A stretch of DNA of 51,174 nucleotides, from contig CAMLJY010000047.1 of assembly GCA_946480465.1 (NCBI GenBank), positions 1 to 51,174 of the forward strand, read 5' to 3'. Every line of letters begins with the position of its first letter. Positions within the stretch are counted from its first letter, which is position 1. The notes beneath the pieces were generated by a model that was not told the DNA's origin, ran no database searches, and saw only the letters and a list, made by a program, of their open reading frames with translations. Below, piece by piece: positions 44,243 to 51,174 of this stretch. Position numbers and translations under genes: made by a program. Origin of the DNA: an uncultured Burkholderiales bacterium (GTDB lineage Bacteria; Pseudomonadota; Gammaproteobacteria; Burkholderiales; Burkholderiaceae).

Positions 44243-45744
44243 ACGTCGAACTTCACGCCTTGTGCCAGCGGCAGCGCGCGCGAGTAGTTCACGGTGTTGG
44301 TCGCGCGGCGCATGTAGTTCTTCCACGCATCGGATCCCGACTCGCGCCCGCCGCCGGTTTCCTTCTCGCCGCCGAAGGCGCCGCCGATCTCGGCGCCCGA
44401 GGTGCCGATGTTGACGTTGGCGATGCCGCAGTCGGAACCGCGCGCGGACAGGAAGGTCTCGGCCTCGCGCAGGTCGTTGGTGAAGATCGCCGACGACAGG
44501 CCCTGCGGCACCGCGTTCTGCAGCGCGATGGCGTCGTCGAAGTGCTCGTAGCGCAGGGTGTAGAGGATGGGCGCGAAGGTCTCGTGGCAGACCACGGCGG
44601 TCTGCGCCGGCATCTGCACCAGCGCGGGCGCCACGTAGTAAGCCGCAGGTTGAGCGTCCGCGCGCACACGTTCACCGCCGCTCACCTTGCCGCCTTGTTC
44701 GCGCGCCTGCTCCAGCGCGCGCTGCATGCCCTCGAACGCAGCCTGGTCGACCAGCGGGCCGATCAGCACGCCGGGCTCGCGCGGGTCGCCGATCTTCAGG
44801 CTTTGGCGCGCCCGCTCCAGGCGGGCCACCAGCTCGTCGTGGATGCTCGCGTGGGCGATGACGCGCCGCGTCGTCGTGCAGCGTTGTCCTGCTGTGCCGT
44901 AGGCACCGAACAGGATGCCGCGCACCGCCAGGTCCAGGTCGGCGGAGGGCGTGACGATGATGGCGTTGTTGCCGCCCAGCTCCAGCAGGCAGCGGCCGAA
45001 GCGCGCCGCCACGCGCGGGCCCACGGCGCGGCCCATGCGGGTGGAGCCGGTGGCCGAGACCAGCGCGACCAGCGGGTGGTCGACCAGCGCCTCGCCGGTG
45101 GCGGCGCCGCCGTTCAACACCTGGCTCAGGTTCGCCGGTGCATCGCTGCCGAAGCGCTGCACCGCGCGCTCGAACAGCGCCTGCGTGGCCAGCGCGGTGA
45201 GCGGTGTCTTTTCCGATGGCTTCCACACCACCGAGTCGCCGCACACCAGCGCCAGCGCGGCGTTCCAGGCCCACACCGCGACGGGGAAGTTGAACGCGGA
45301 GATCACGCCGACCACGCCCAGCGGGTGCCACTGCTCCATCATGCGGTGGCCGGGCCGCTCGCTGGCGATGGTCAGGCCGTGCAGTTGTCTGGACAAGCCG
45401 ACCGCGAAGTCGCAGATGTCGATCATTTCCTGCACTTCGCCTTCGCCTTCGCTGGTGACCTTGCCGGCTTCCAGCGTCACCAGCGCGGCCAGCTCCGCCT
45501 TGTGCGTGCGCAGCTCCTCGCCGAAGAGCCGCACCAGTTCGCCGCGCCGCGGCGCCGGCACGCTGCGCCAGGCCAGAAAGGCGACTTGCGCGCGTTCCAC
45601 CGCGGCCTTCATGGCCTCGGGGCCGGCATCGGCCACGCGGCCCATGGTGCTGCCGTCGATGGGGGAGCGGGCAATCAGGGGGCCCTCGGCGAACGCCGTG
45701 GCGGGAACGCCGAGTGCGGCGAGCAGTTGTTGCGGAGTGGACAT
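44239..45744 (-). CDS. amaB: Antiquitin-type aldehyde dehydrogenase (L-2-aminoadipate semialdehyde dehydrogenase)
   Basis: 501 residues of the ALDH7 family, which oxidises 2-aminoadipate-6-semialdehyde (or its cyclic form P6C) to 2-aminoadipate with NAD+. The catalytic nucleophile is C289 in GTAGQRCTTTRR, the general base E255 in LLELGGNNA, and the coenzyme region is VVGVISAFNFPVAVWAWN. GGGRESGSDAWKNYMRR near the end is typical of ALDH7. The neighbour at 45829 is a lysine 6-dehydrogenase-like enzyme, which gives the matching substrate, and both lie in one transcription unit 84 bases apart. Together they define lysine breakdown to aminoadipate. The symbol is by family and context. Confidence 0.85.
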   Translation of the reverse strand: MSTPQQLLAALGVPATAFAEGPLIARSPIDGSTMGRVADAGPEAMKAAVERAQVAFLAWRSVPAPRRGELVRLFGEELRTHKAELAALVTLEAGKVTSEGEGEVQEMIDICDFAVGLSRQLHGLTIASERPGHRMMEQWHPLGVVGVISAFNFPVAVWAWNAALALVCGDSVVWKPSEKTPLTALATQALFERAVQRFGSDAPANLSQVLNGGAATGEALVDHPLVALVSATGSTRMGRAVGPRVAARFGRCLLELGGNNAIIVTPSADLDLAVRGILFGAYGTAGQRCTTTRRVIAHASIHDELVARLERARQSLKIGDPREPGVLIGPLVDQAAFEGMQRALEQAREQGGKVSGGERVRADAQPAAYYVAPALVQMPAQTAVVCHETFAPILYTLRYEHFDDAIALQNAVPQGLSSAIFTNDLREAETFLSARGSDCGIANVNIGTSGAEIGGAFGGEKETGGGRESGSDAWKNYMRRATNTVNYSRALPLAQGVKFDV

Positions 45745-45828
45745 GGGTGGGCCTCGCGGGTGGGGGTCTTCAGCGCCGCGGCGGACCCGGGGCTCGTGGC
45801 CCGGGCGGGCGCGGCGGCTGCGGTCGGA

Positions 45829-46923
45829 TCAGGAGATGCTTTCGACCTGGCGCGACTGCTGGTAGGCGCTGCCGAAGCGGTTGGCCAGGAAGGCGGGCAA
45901 CTCTACCTGCTCCTGCCGGATGAAGCCGCTGCCGGGCAGCTTGCCCTCACGGAACAGGTCGACCGCGGCGCAGATGCCGGCGGCGGTGGTGATCTGGATG
46001 GCCGACAGCGGCTGCGACTCGCTGCGGTCGGCGAAGATCTTGCGCGCGAACACCTCCTGCAGCAGCGAGCCGTTCTTCATGCCCGAGACGGTGACGAAGA
46101 CCAGCACCACGTCCTGCATCGTCGCCGGCATGGACTTGCGCATGATGTCCTTCAGCAGTTCCTGGTCGCCCTTGAGCTGCAGGTCGCTCAGCAGGAACAT
46201 CATCAGGTCGCGGTGGCCGGGGTAGCGCACGGTCTTGTAGTCCAGGTTGCGCACCTTGCCCTGCAGGGTCTCGCACAGGGTGCCCAGGCCGCCGGAGGTG
46301 TTGAAGGCCTCGTACTCGGTGCCGTCGAGCGAGAAGTGCTCCAGGCCTTCCAGCGGCAGCGCGTCGATCAGCTCGCCGTCATGGATGGCCTCGCAGGGGT
46401 GGCAGTACTCGTTGATGAGCCCGTCCACGCTCCAGGTGAGGTTGTACTTGAGGGCGTTGGTCGGGAAGGCGGGCAGCGCGCCGACGCGCATCTTCACGTC
46501 GTGCAGCGTGTCGAAGCTCCTGGCCAGGTGGTGCGCCACGATGCCGATGAAGCCGGGCGCCAGGCCGCACTGCGGCATGAAGGCGGTCTTGGCGCCGCGC
46601 GCGATGCGCTGGATCTCCTTGGTGGCGGCGACGTCCTCGGTCAGGTCGAAGTAGTGGCAGCCGGCTTCCAGCGCCAGGTGCGCGGCGCTGATCGCGAGGT
46701 GGTAGGGCAGGGCGTTGACGACCGTGTCGTGGCCGCGCAATTCGTACGCTAGCGCGATCTTGTTCTCGGTGTCGATGCACGCGGTGGCGATGCCGCGGCC
46801 ATGGATGCGCTGGAGCGCCTGGGCGTTCTTGTCGATCACCGTGACCTGGTAGTCGCCGGTGTCGCCGAGCAGGCGGGCGATGGTCTGGCCGATGTGTCCG
46901 GCGCCGAGCAGGGCGATGCGCAT
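45829..46923 (-). CDS. Saccharopine dehydrogenase-family enzyme, likely lysine 6-dehydrogenase
   Basis: 364 residues from the ATG with GGAG seven bases upstream. An N-terminal Rossmann fold starts at once (MRIALLGAGHIGQTIARLL), followed by LRGHDTVVNALPYHLAISAA. The saccharopine dehydrogenase C-terminal domain follows with CGLAPGFIGIVAHHLA. The length fits bacterial lysine 6-dehydrogenases (about 370-385), which deaminate the epsilon amino group of L-lysine to give allysine/P6C; saccharopine reductases of similar size are the alternative. The adjacent aminoadipate semialdehyde dehydrogenase consumes that product, and the divergent Lrp-type gene is the probable lysine-responsive regulator. Confidence 0.8.
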   Translation of the reverse strand: MRIALLGAGHIGQTIARLLGDTGDYQVTVIDKNAQALQRIHGRGIATACIDTENKIALAYELRGHDTVVNALPYHLAISAAHLALEAGCHYFDLTEDVAATKEIQRIARGAKTAFMPQCGLAPGFIGIVAHHLARSFDTLHDVKMRVGALPAFPTNALKYNLTWSVDGLINEYCHPCEAIHDGELIDALPLEGLEHFSLDGTEYEAFNTSGGLGTLCETLQGKVRNLDYKTVRYPGHRDLMMFLLSDLQLKGDQELLKDIMRKSMPATMQDVVLVFVTVSGMKNGSLLQEVFARKIFADRSESQPLSAIQITTAAGICAAVDLFREGKLPGSGFIRQEQVELPAFLANRFGSAYQQSRQVESIS

Positions 46924-46973
46924 GGGGGGTCTCCGTCCGAGGTTCGAATTCGCGCAGTCTAGGAAGCGGCAGT

Positions 46974-47049
46974 GACGAAAGAAAGCGTGAGTTCGTCGTA
47001 AATCCCGATGAATCGGACGATTCGTCAAATGAGAATGACGAAATGACGA
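46974..47049. promoter_or_regulatory. Cluster of GACGAA/TTCGTC half-sites, probable Lrp-type operator
   Basis: Within the 119-base divergent intergenic region GACGAA occurs at 46974-46979 and 47037-47042, TTCGTC at 46992-46997, the palindrome GACGATTCGTC at 47016-47026 and another GACGA at 47045-47049, just inside the regulator gene. The intervals (about 18-24 bases) are near two helical turns. Spaced repeats like this suit an oligomeric Lrp/AsnC protein controlling itself and the lysine genes. Confidence 0.55.
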
Positions 47050-47480
47050 TCGACCCCACCGACCGCGCGCTGATCGCGCTGCTGCAGGCGAATGCGCGCG
47101 AGAGCACCGCCAACCTGGCGCGCAAGCTCGGCATCGCCCGCACCACCGTGGTCGCGCGGCTCGCCAAGCTGGAGCGCGAAGGGGTGATCGTCGGCTACAC
47201 CGTCCGCCTGGGCGCGGACGACGAGCGGCCGCGGGTGCAGGCGCACGTCGGCATCACGCTCGAACCCAAGGCCGCGCGCGACGTGATCCGCCGCCTGCAG
47301 AAGCTGCCTGAGCTGCTGCAGCTCAGCTCGGTCAGCGGCGCCTTCGACTACATCGCGCTGCTGCGGGCGGACAGCACCGCGCGGCTGGACGCGCTGCTGG
47401 ACGAGATCGGCGAACTCGACGGCGTCATCAAGACGCACACCTCGGTGGTGCTCGCGGTGCGCATCGACCGCACCGCATGA
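47043..47480 (+). CDS. Lrp/AsnC-family transcriptional regulator
   Basis: 145 residues. The N-terminal helix-turn-helix reads DRALIALLQANARESTANLARKLGIARTTVVARLAKLEREGVI. The C-terminal RAM/ACT-like domain (about 65-145) has GAFDYIALLRADS, where an effector amino acid binds at the dimer interface. Length and order are those of the AsnC class. It is divergent from the lysine 6-dehydrogenase and aminoadipate semialdehyde dehydrogenase genes, so lysine or a catabolite is the likely effector. The ribosome site is weak and overlaps one of the GACGA repeats, which would suit autorepression. Confidence 0.88.
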   Translation: MTIDPTDRALIALLQANARESTANLARKLGIARTTVVARLAKLEREGVIVGYTVRLGADDERPRVQAHVGITLEPKAARDVIRRLQKLPELLQLSSVSGAFDYIALLRADSTARLDALLDEIGELDGVIKTHTSVVLAVRIDRTA

Positions 47481-47641
47481 GGGCGGCGCCCAAGGCACTA
47501 CCGGAGGGCATCGGCCAGGCGCCGCCCGGGCCACGACCATAAGCTGGCCTTATCCCCTTCGGGGCAATCTCGATCGCGCGGTGGCGGGCCCGCGGCCTAG
47601 CATTCCAGCCAGCCCTCCCGCCAACCCGAAAGGATTTCCGC

Positions 47642-48535
47642 ATGCGCGCCTGCTTCCGACCGGTCCTCGCTTCCCTGGCCTTCGCGGCGTTCGTGCCGGC
47701 GCAGGCGCAGCAGCCCGGCACGCTGGACAAGATCAAGTCCAGCGGCACCATCACCGTCGCCTACCGCGAGTCGTCGATCCCGTTCTCGTACCTGGGCGGG
47801 GACGCACAGCCCACCGGCTTCGGCTGGGAGATCTGCCAGCGCATCGTCGCCGAAGCGAAGAAGGCCACCGGCCGCAACGACCTGAAGGTGCAGACGCAAT
47901 CGGTGACCTCGCAGAACCGCATCCCGCTGCTGGTCAACGGCACCATCGACATCGAGTGCGGCTCCACCACCAACAACAGCGACCGCGCCAAGCAGGTGGC
48001 GTTCGCGACGAACTACTTCTACACCGGCACCCGATTCCTCGTGAAGGCCGATTCGCCGGTGAAGGCGCTGGCCGACCTGAAGGGCAAGAAGGTGGTGTCC
48101 ACCACCGGCACCACCAACTACCAGGTGCTGCGCAAGGTCAACAACGAGCAGAACCTCGGCTTCGACCTGCTGGCCGCGAAGGACCATGCCGAGTCGGCGC
48201 TGATGGTGCAAAGCGGCCGCGCCGACGCCTTCGGCATGGACGACATCCTGCTGTACGGCCTGAAGGCCAGCGCCGCGAACCCGGCGGAACTGGCGGTGGT
48301 GGGCGACCCGATCCAGGTCGAGCCCTACGCCATCATGTTGCGCAAGGACGACCCGGGCTTCAAGAAGCTGGTCGACGACACGCTGGCTTCGATGATGAAG
48401 AGCGGCGAATTCGAGGCGCTCTACAAGAAGTGGTTCCAGTCGCCGATCCCGCCCAAGGGCATCAACCTGAGTGCGCCGATGAGCAAGGAGCTGCGCGACA
48501 ACATGAAGGCGCTGTCGGACAAGCCGGCGATGTGA
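47642..48535 (+). CDS. Glutamate/aspartate-type ABC transporter solute-binding protein
   Basis: 297 residues with an AAAGGA ribosome site. A signal peptide is cleaved near AQA-QQ. The mature part is a family 3 periplasmic binding protein like GltI: TLDKIKSSGTITVAYRESSIPFSYLG, GFGWEICQRIV and VTSQNRIPLLVNGTIDIECGSTTNN, then the hinge and second lobe DLKGKKVVSTTGTTNYQVL. The CGSTTNN segment is characteristic of glutamate/aspartate binders. No permease or ATPase genes accompany it, so it must use components encoded elsewhere. The 3' end touches a racemase gene (TGATG), suggesting uptake linked to acidic amino acid racemisation. Confidence 0.87.
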   Translation: MRACFRPVLASLAFAAFVPAQAQQPGTLDKIKSSGTITVAYRESSIPFSYLGGDAQPTGFGWEICQRIVAEAKKATGRNDLKVQTQSVTSQNRIPLLVNGTIDIECGSTTNNSDRAKQVAFATNYFYTGTRFLVKADSPVKALADLKGKKVVSTTGTTNYQVLRKVNNEQNLGFDLLAAKDHAESALMVQSGRADAFGMDDILLYGLKASAANPAELAVVGDPIQVEPYAIMLRKDDPGFKKLVDDTLASMMKSGEFEALYKKWFQSPIPPKGINLSAPMSKELRDNMKALSDKPAM

Positions 48536-49302
48536 TGGACCACGGCGGGGCCCAGGTGGTGATGGACAGGAGCAACGTCGTCGGCGTGCTCGGCGGCATG
48601 GGGCCGCTGGCGACGATCGACTTCATGCACAAGATGCTGAGGGCCACGCCGGCGCAGTCGGACCAGGAGCATGTGCCGGTCGTCGTCAGCTCGATCCCGC
48701 AGGTGCCGGATCGCACGGCGGCCTTCCGCGGTGAGGGCGAATCCCCGCTGCCCGCGATGGTGGCCAGCGGCCGCCGACTGGCCGACGCCGGTGCCGGCCT
48801 GGTGGTTGTGCCCTGCAACACCGCGCACCTGTGGTTCGACGAATTGCAGCCCGCGCTGGGCCTGCCGATGCTGCACCTGGTCGACGCCGCGCTGGCCGAA
48901 TGCGCGGCGCTGGCCGGCGGCGGTGCGCCGATCACCCGCATCGGCCTGCTCGCCACAGACGCCACGCTGGCCTCGGGCCTGTACACCAACCGCACGCCCG
49001 CCGGCAGCGGCCTGCAGTGGCTGATGCCCACCGCGGCCGAGATGCTCGAGCTGGTGATGCCCGGCATCACCTCGGTCAAGGCGGGCGAATTGGCCGAGGG
49101 CGAGCGCCTGCTGCAGGCCGCCGCCGCGGCGCTGGTGCGGCGCGGCGCGCAGGCGCTGGTGCTGGGCTGCACCGAGATTCCGCTGGTGCTGCGCGCCGAC
49201 GCGCCCACGCCGCCACCGGTGCCGGTGATCGACGCCACCGAGGCGCTGGCGCGCCAGGCGGTGGCCTGGTCACTGGCCCGCCGCACGCCGCCGGCGTCCT
49301 GA
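48535..49302 (+). CDS. Aspartate/glutamate racemase family protein
   Basis: 255 residues from the ATG overlapping the preceding stop; ATG at 48562 (MDRSNVVGVLGGMGP) is an alternative with AGGTGG upstream. PLP-independent racemase: N-terminal GVLGGMGPLATIDF, first catalytic cysteine C94 in VPCNTAH and second C212 in LGCTEIPL. Both thiols are present, as needed to abstract and return the alpha proton, so interconversion of L- and D-aspartate or glutamate is expected. Specificity cannot be told from the sequence. It sits between an acidic amino-acid binding protein and a D-amino acid oxidoreductase, a sensible chain from L- to D- to keto acid. Confidence 0.87.
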   Translation: MDHGGAQVVMDRSNVVGVLGGMGPLATIDFMHKMLRATPAQSDQEHVPVVVSSIPQVPDRTAAFRGEGESPLPAMVASGRRLADAGAGLVVVPCNTAHLWFDELQPALGLPMLHLVDAALAECAALAGGGAPITRIGLLATDATLASGLYTNRTPAGSGLQWLMPTAAEMLELVMPGITSVKAGELAEGERLLQAAAAALVRRGAQALVLGCTEIPLVLRADAPTPPPVPVIDATEALARQAVAWSLARRTPPAS

Positions 49303-49312
49303 TTTCCTTCCG

Positions 49313-50674
49313 ATGAACATCCAACCGTCACCCGGCAGCTGCGGCGGCCGCGGCAGCGCACGCCCTGGCGTTGCCGTGGTCGGCGCCGGCATCGTCGGTG
49401 CCGCCACCGCTTACGCGCTGTCGCGCGAAGGCTGGGCGGTCACGCTGATCGACGCCCGCTCGGGCCCCGGCCAGGGCGAGAGCCGCGCCAATGGCGCCCA
49501 GCTGAGCTACAGCTACGTCGAGCCGCTCGCCACGCCCGATGCGCTGCGCGCGCTGCCCGGCTGGCTGCTGTCGGCCGACAGTCCGCTGCGCTGGCGCCCG
49601 CGGCCCGAAGCCGCGCACCTGCGCTGGCTGGCTTCGTTCGTCGCCGCCTGCCGCTGGTCGCAGGTGCGGCGCACCACCGCGGCGCTGTTGTCGCTGTCGG
49701 CGCTGAGCCGCGACACCCTGAACCGCTGGCTTGCCGAGCAGCCCGGCATGGCCGAGCAGGGCCTGCACGCGCGGCCGGGCAAGCTGGTGGTCTACCGCAA
49801 GCCGGGCGCGCGCGCGGGTGTCGAACGCCAGCTGGCCTGGCAGCGCGAACTGGGCTGCGAGCAGCGCCTGGTCGAGCCCGGCGAATGCGTCGCGCTGGAA
49901 CCGGCGCTGGCCGGCGGCGGCGGCGGCCCCATCGCCTTCGGCGTCTGGACGCCCAGCGAAGAGGTCATCGACCCCGCGCGCCTCGCGCAGTCGCTGGTGC
50001 AGGCCAGCGGCGCGGCGTTGCGCTTCGACACCACGGTGCGCGCCATCGAGCGGCGCGGCGGCAACGGCCTGCGGCTGCAGCTGGCCGGGCCGGCGGCCGA
50101 CGGCGCCGGCCCGCCCAGCGCCGCCATCGACGTCGACCACCTGGTGATCGCCGCCGGTCCGGCCACCGAGGTCCTGCTGCGCACCTGGGGCTGGGCGCCG
50201 CCGATCGAGCCGATCCGCGGCTACAGCATCACGCTGCCGATCGTCGACGGCGCCGCCGCACCGCGGGCCAGCGTCACCGACCAGGGCCGCAAGCTGGTGT
50301 ACGCCCGGCTGGGCGAGCAGCTGCGCGTGGCCGGCTTCGCCGAGCTGTGCGGACCCGAGCGCCGCGTCGACCCGCGCCGCATCGAGGCGCTGTGCCAGGC
50401 CGTGCGCGACACCTTCCCCGGCGCCTGCCGCTTCGACGATCCGCAGCCCTGGGTCGGCCTGCGTCCGGCCACGCCCGGCGGCCGGCCGCTGGTGGGAGCG
50501 ACGCGCTGGCCGGGGGTGTGGCTGAATGCCGGCCACGGCGCGCTGGGGCTGACGCTGGCCTGCGGCAGCGCGGCGCTGCTGACGTCGATGATGAGCGGCC
50601 AGGCGGCACCCATCCCACCGGCGCCGTTCGCGCCCGTGCCCTTCGTGCCGGCGACGCCCGTGCCGGCGCGCTGA
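49313..50674 (+). CDS. FAD-dependent D-amino acid dehydrogenase-like oxidoreductase
   Basis: 453 residues, 10 bases after the racemase stop. DAO/DadA family: the FAD-binding Rossmann motif VAVVGAGIVGAATAYALSREGWAVTLID (residues 20-47) is followed by SRANGAQLSYSYVEPLA, as in DadA small-subunit relatives. The mid-region DHLVIAAGPAT and C-terminal PWVGLRPATPGGRPLVG and NAGHGALGLTLACGSA bind FAD and the substrate carboxylate. It should oxidatively deaminate D-amino acids and pass electrons to the respiratory chain. A Pro/Ala-rich tail of about 25 residues is unusual. The first 18 residues are Gly-rich and the start could be later. No clear ribosome site. Confidence 0.85.
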   Translation: MNIQPSPGSCGGRGSARPGVAVVGAGIVGAATAYALSREGWAVTLIDARSGPGQGESRANGAQLSYSYVEPLATPDALRALPGWLLSADSPLRWRPRPEAAHLRWLASFVAACRWSQVRRTTAALLSLSALSRDTLNRWLAEQPGMAEQGLHARPGKLVVYRKPGARAGVERQLAWQRELGCEQRLVEPGECVALEPALAGGGGGPIAFGVWTPSEEVIDPARLAQSLVQASGAALRFDTTVRAIERRGGNGLRLQLAGPAADGAGPPSAAIDVDHLVIAAGPATEVLLRTWGWAPPIEPIRGYSITLPIVDGAAAPRASVTDQGRKLVYARLGEQLRVAGFAELCGPERRVDPRRIEALCQAVRDTFPGACRFDDPQPWVGLRPATPGGRPLVGATRWPGVWLNAGHGALGLTLACGSAALLTSMMSGQAAPIPPAPFAPVPFVPATPVPAR

Positions 50675-50694
50675 CGCGGCCGGGCGCCCCCCGC

Positions 50695-51174
50695 TCAGGC
50701 GTCCGCGGCCGTCACGGCGCGGAAGGCTGCGACGAAGTCGGCCACCGGTTTCGACAGCCCCTGCGCCTGCGGCAGCAGCGCCCGCACCTCCACCGGCACC
50801 TCGGGCAGCAAGGTGCGCACGTGCAGCGTGTCGCTGCGGCGCGCGCGCGCGGTGAAGGAATCGATGATGGCCGGGCCGAAGCCCTGTTCGGCCAGCACCA
50901 TCGCGATGTGGTGCGTCTGCACCGTGATGCCGGCGTCCGGTGCCTGGCCCAGTCGTGACCACTGGTCCGCCAGTGCGGCGCCCAGCGGGTCGCGTTCGTC
51001 GATGCGGATGAAGGGGCCCTGCAGGATGTCCTCCAGCGCCACGGTGCTGCGGCGGTCGGCCCCGCGCGCCGCCACCTTGGTGACGCACACCAGCCGGCCG
51101 GTGGCCACCACCTCCTCCTGCAGCGCCGGGTGCGGCACGCTGCCGTAGACGATGCCGACGTCGCCTTCCTGCAG
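50695..51174 (-). CDS. LysR-type regulator, C-terminal part (cut by the window end)
   Basis: About 160 residues are visible, open to the window edge; the frame reads on through LQEGDVGIVYGSVPHPALQEEVVATGRLVCV. This is the effector-binding, periplasmic-binding-protein-like domain of a LysR regulator; the helix-turn-helix lies beyond base 51174. Typical elements are IDERDPLGAALADQW, HHIAMVLAEQGFGPAIIDSFTAR and the C-terminal PVADFVAAFR. It runs convergently against the D-amino acid oxidoreductase gene with only 20 bases between stops. Its target genes are not in view. Confidence 0.8.
   Translation of the reverse strand: MQEGDVGIVYGSVPHPALQEEVVATGRLVCVTKVAARGADRRSTVALEDILQGPFIRIDERDPLGAALADQWSRLGQAPDAGITVQTHHIAMVLAEQGFGPAIIDSFTARARRSDTLHVRTLLPEVPVEVRALLPQAQGLSKPVADFVAAFRAVTAADA

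Overview
The window is about 51 kb of very GC-rich DNA (around 70% by eye) from a betaproteobacterium. It is most likely a member of the Burkholderiales in the Rubrivivax/Leptothrix/Roseateles neighbourhood. The reasons are codon use dominated by G/C third positions, an fdsGBACD-type NAD-dependent formate dehydrogenase operon, a PEP-CTERM protein, a DUF898 plus M48 peptidase pair, and PurB and PyrF forms typical of that order. No rRNA, tRNA or CRISPR array was seen.

Layout. (1) 1-15.2 kb is an accessory toxin region read on the minus strand. It holds a giant 4685-residue Rhs/YD-repeat protein with LysM domains and a low-GC C-terminal tip, then a candidate immunity gene one base downstream, then a displaced Rhs tail and a truncated IS1595-type transposase. 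(2) 15.4-22.6 kb holds a three-PAS hybrid histidine kinase, pyrF coupled to a GT-C-like membrane protein, and purB. (3) 22.6-26.5 kb holds a gene-poor stretch, an orphan membrane-anchored protein, and an M48 peptidase coupled to a DUF898 (YjgN-like) membrane protein. (4) 26.8-32.4 kb holds a lipoprotein fusing a NodB deacetylase, a caspase-like domain and TPRs, then a PEP-CTERM sugar dehydrogenase-like protein, then a beta-propeller-like lipoprotein.

(5) 32.5-39.9 kb is the formate dehydrogenase operon fdsG-fdsB-fdsA-fdhD-fdsD with a divergent ModE/PBP-like regulator. It oxidises formate to CO2 and reduces NAD+ with a Mo/W-bis-MGD enzyme, and FdhD provides sulfuration of the cofactor. (6) 40-41 kb holds a periplasmic type II asparaginase. 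(7) 41.2-44.2 kb is the most interesting part. A retron-type reverse transcriptase is preceded by a 163-nt segment closed by a 16-bp inverted repeat with internal hairpins, which is the expected layout of an msr-msd RNA. Its 3' end overlaps a winged-helix protein of the AlkZ/YcaQ (HTH_42) family, and upstream lies a frameshifted, truncated GNAT gene.

(8) 44.2-47.5 kb is a lysine catabolism unit: an antiquitin-type aminoadipate semialdehyde dehydrogenase, a lysine 6-dehydrogenase/saccharopine dehydrogenase-like enzyme and a divergent Lrp/AsnC regulator with repeated GACGAA half-sites between them. (9) 47.6-51.2 kb is an amino-acid cluster: a glutamate/aspartate-type binding protein, an aspartate/glutamate racemase and a DadA-like FAD oxidoreductase, followed by the 3' part of a convergent LysR gene cut by the window edge.

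Function calls rest on motifs read in the translations. No similarity search or folding program was run.
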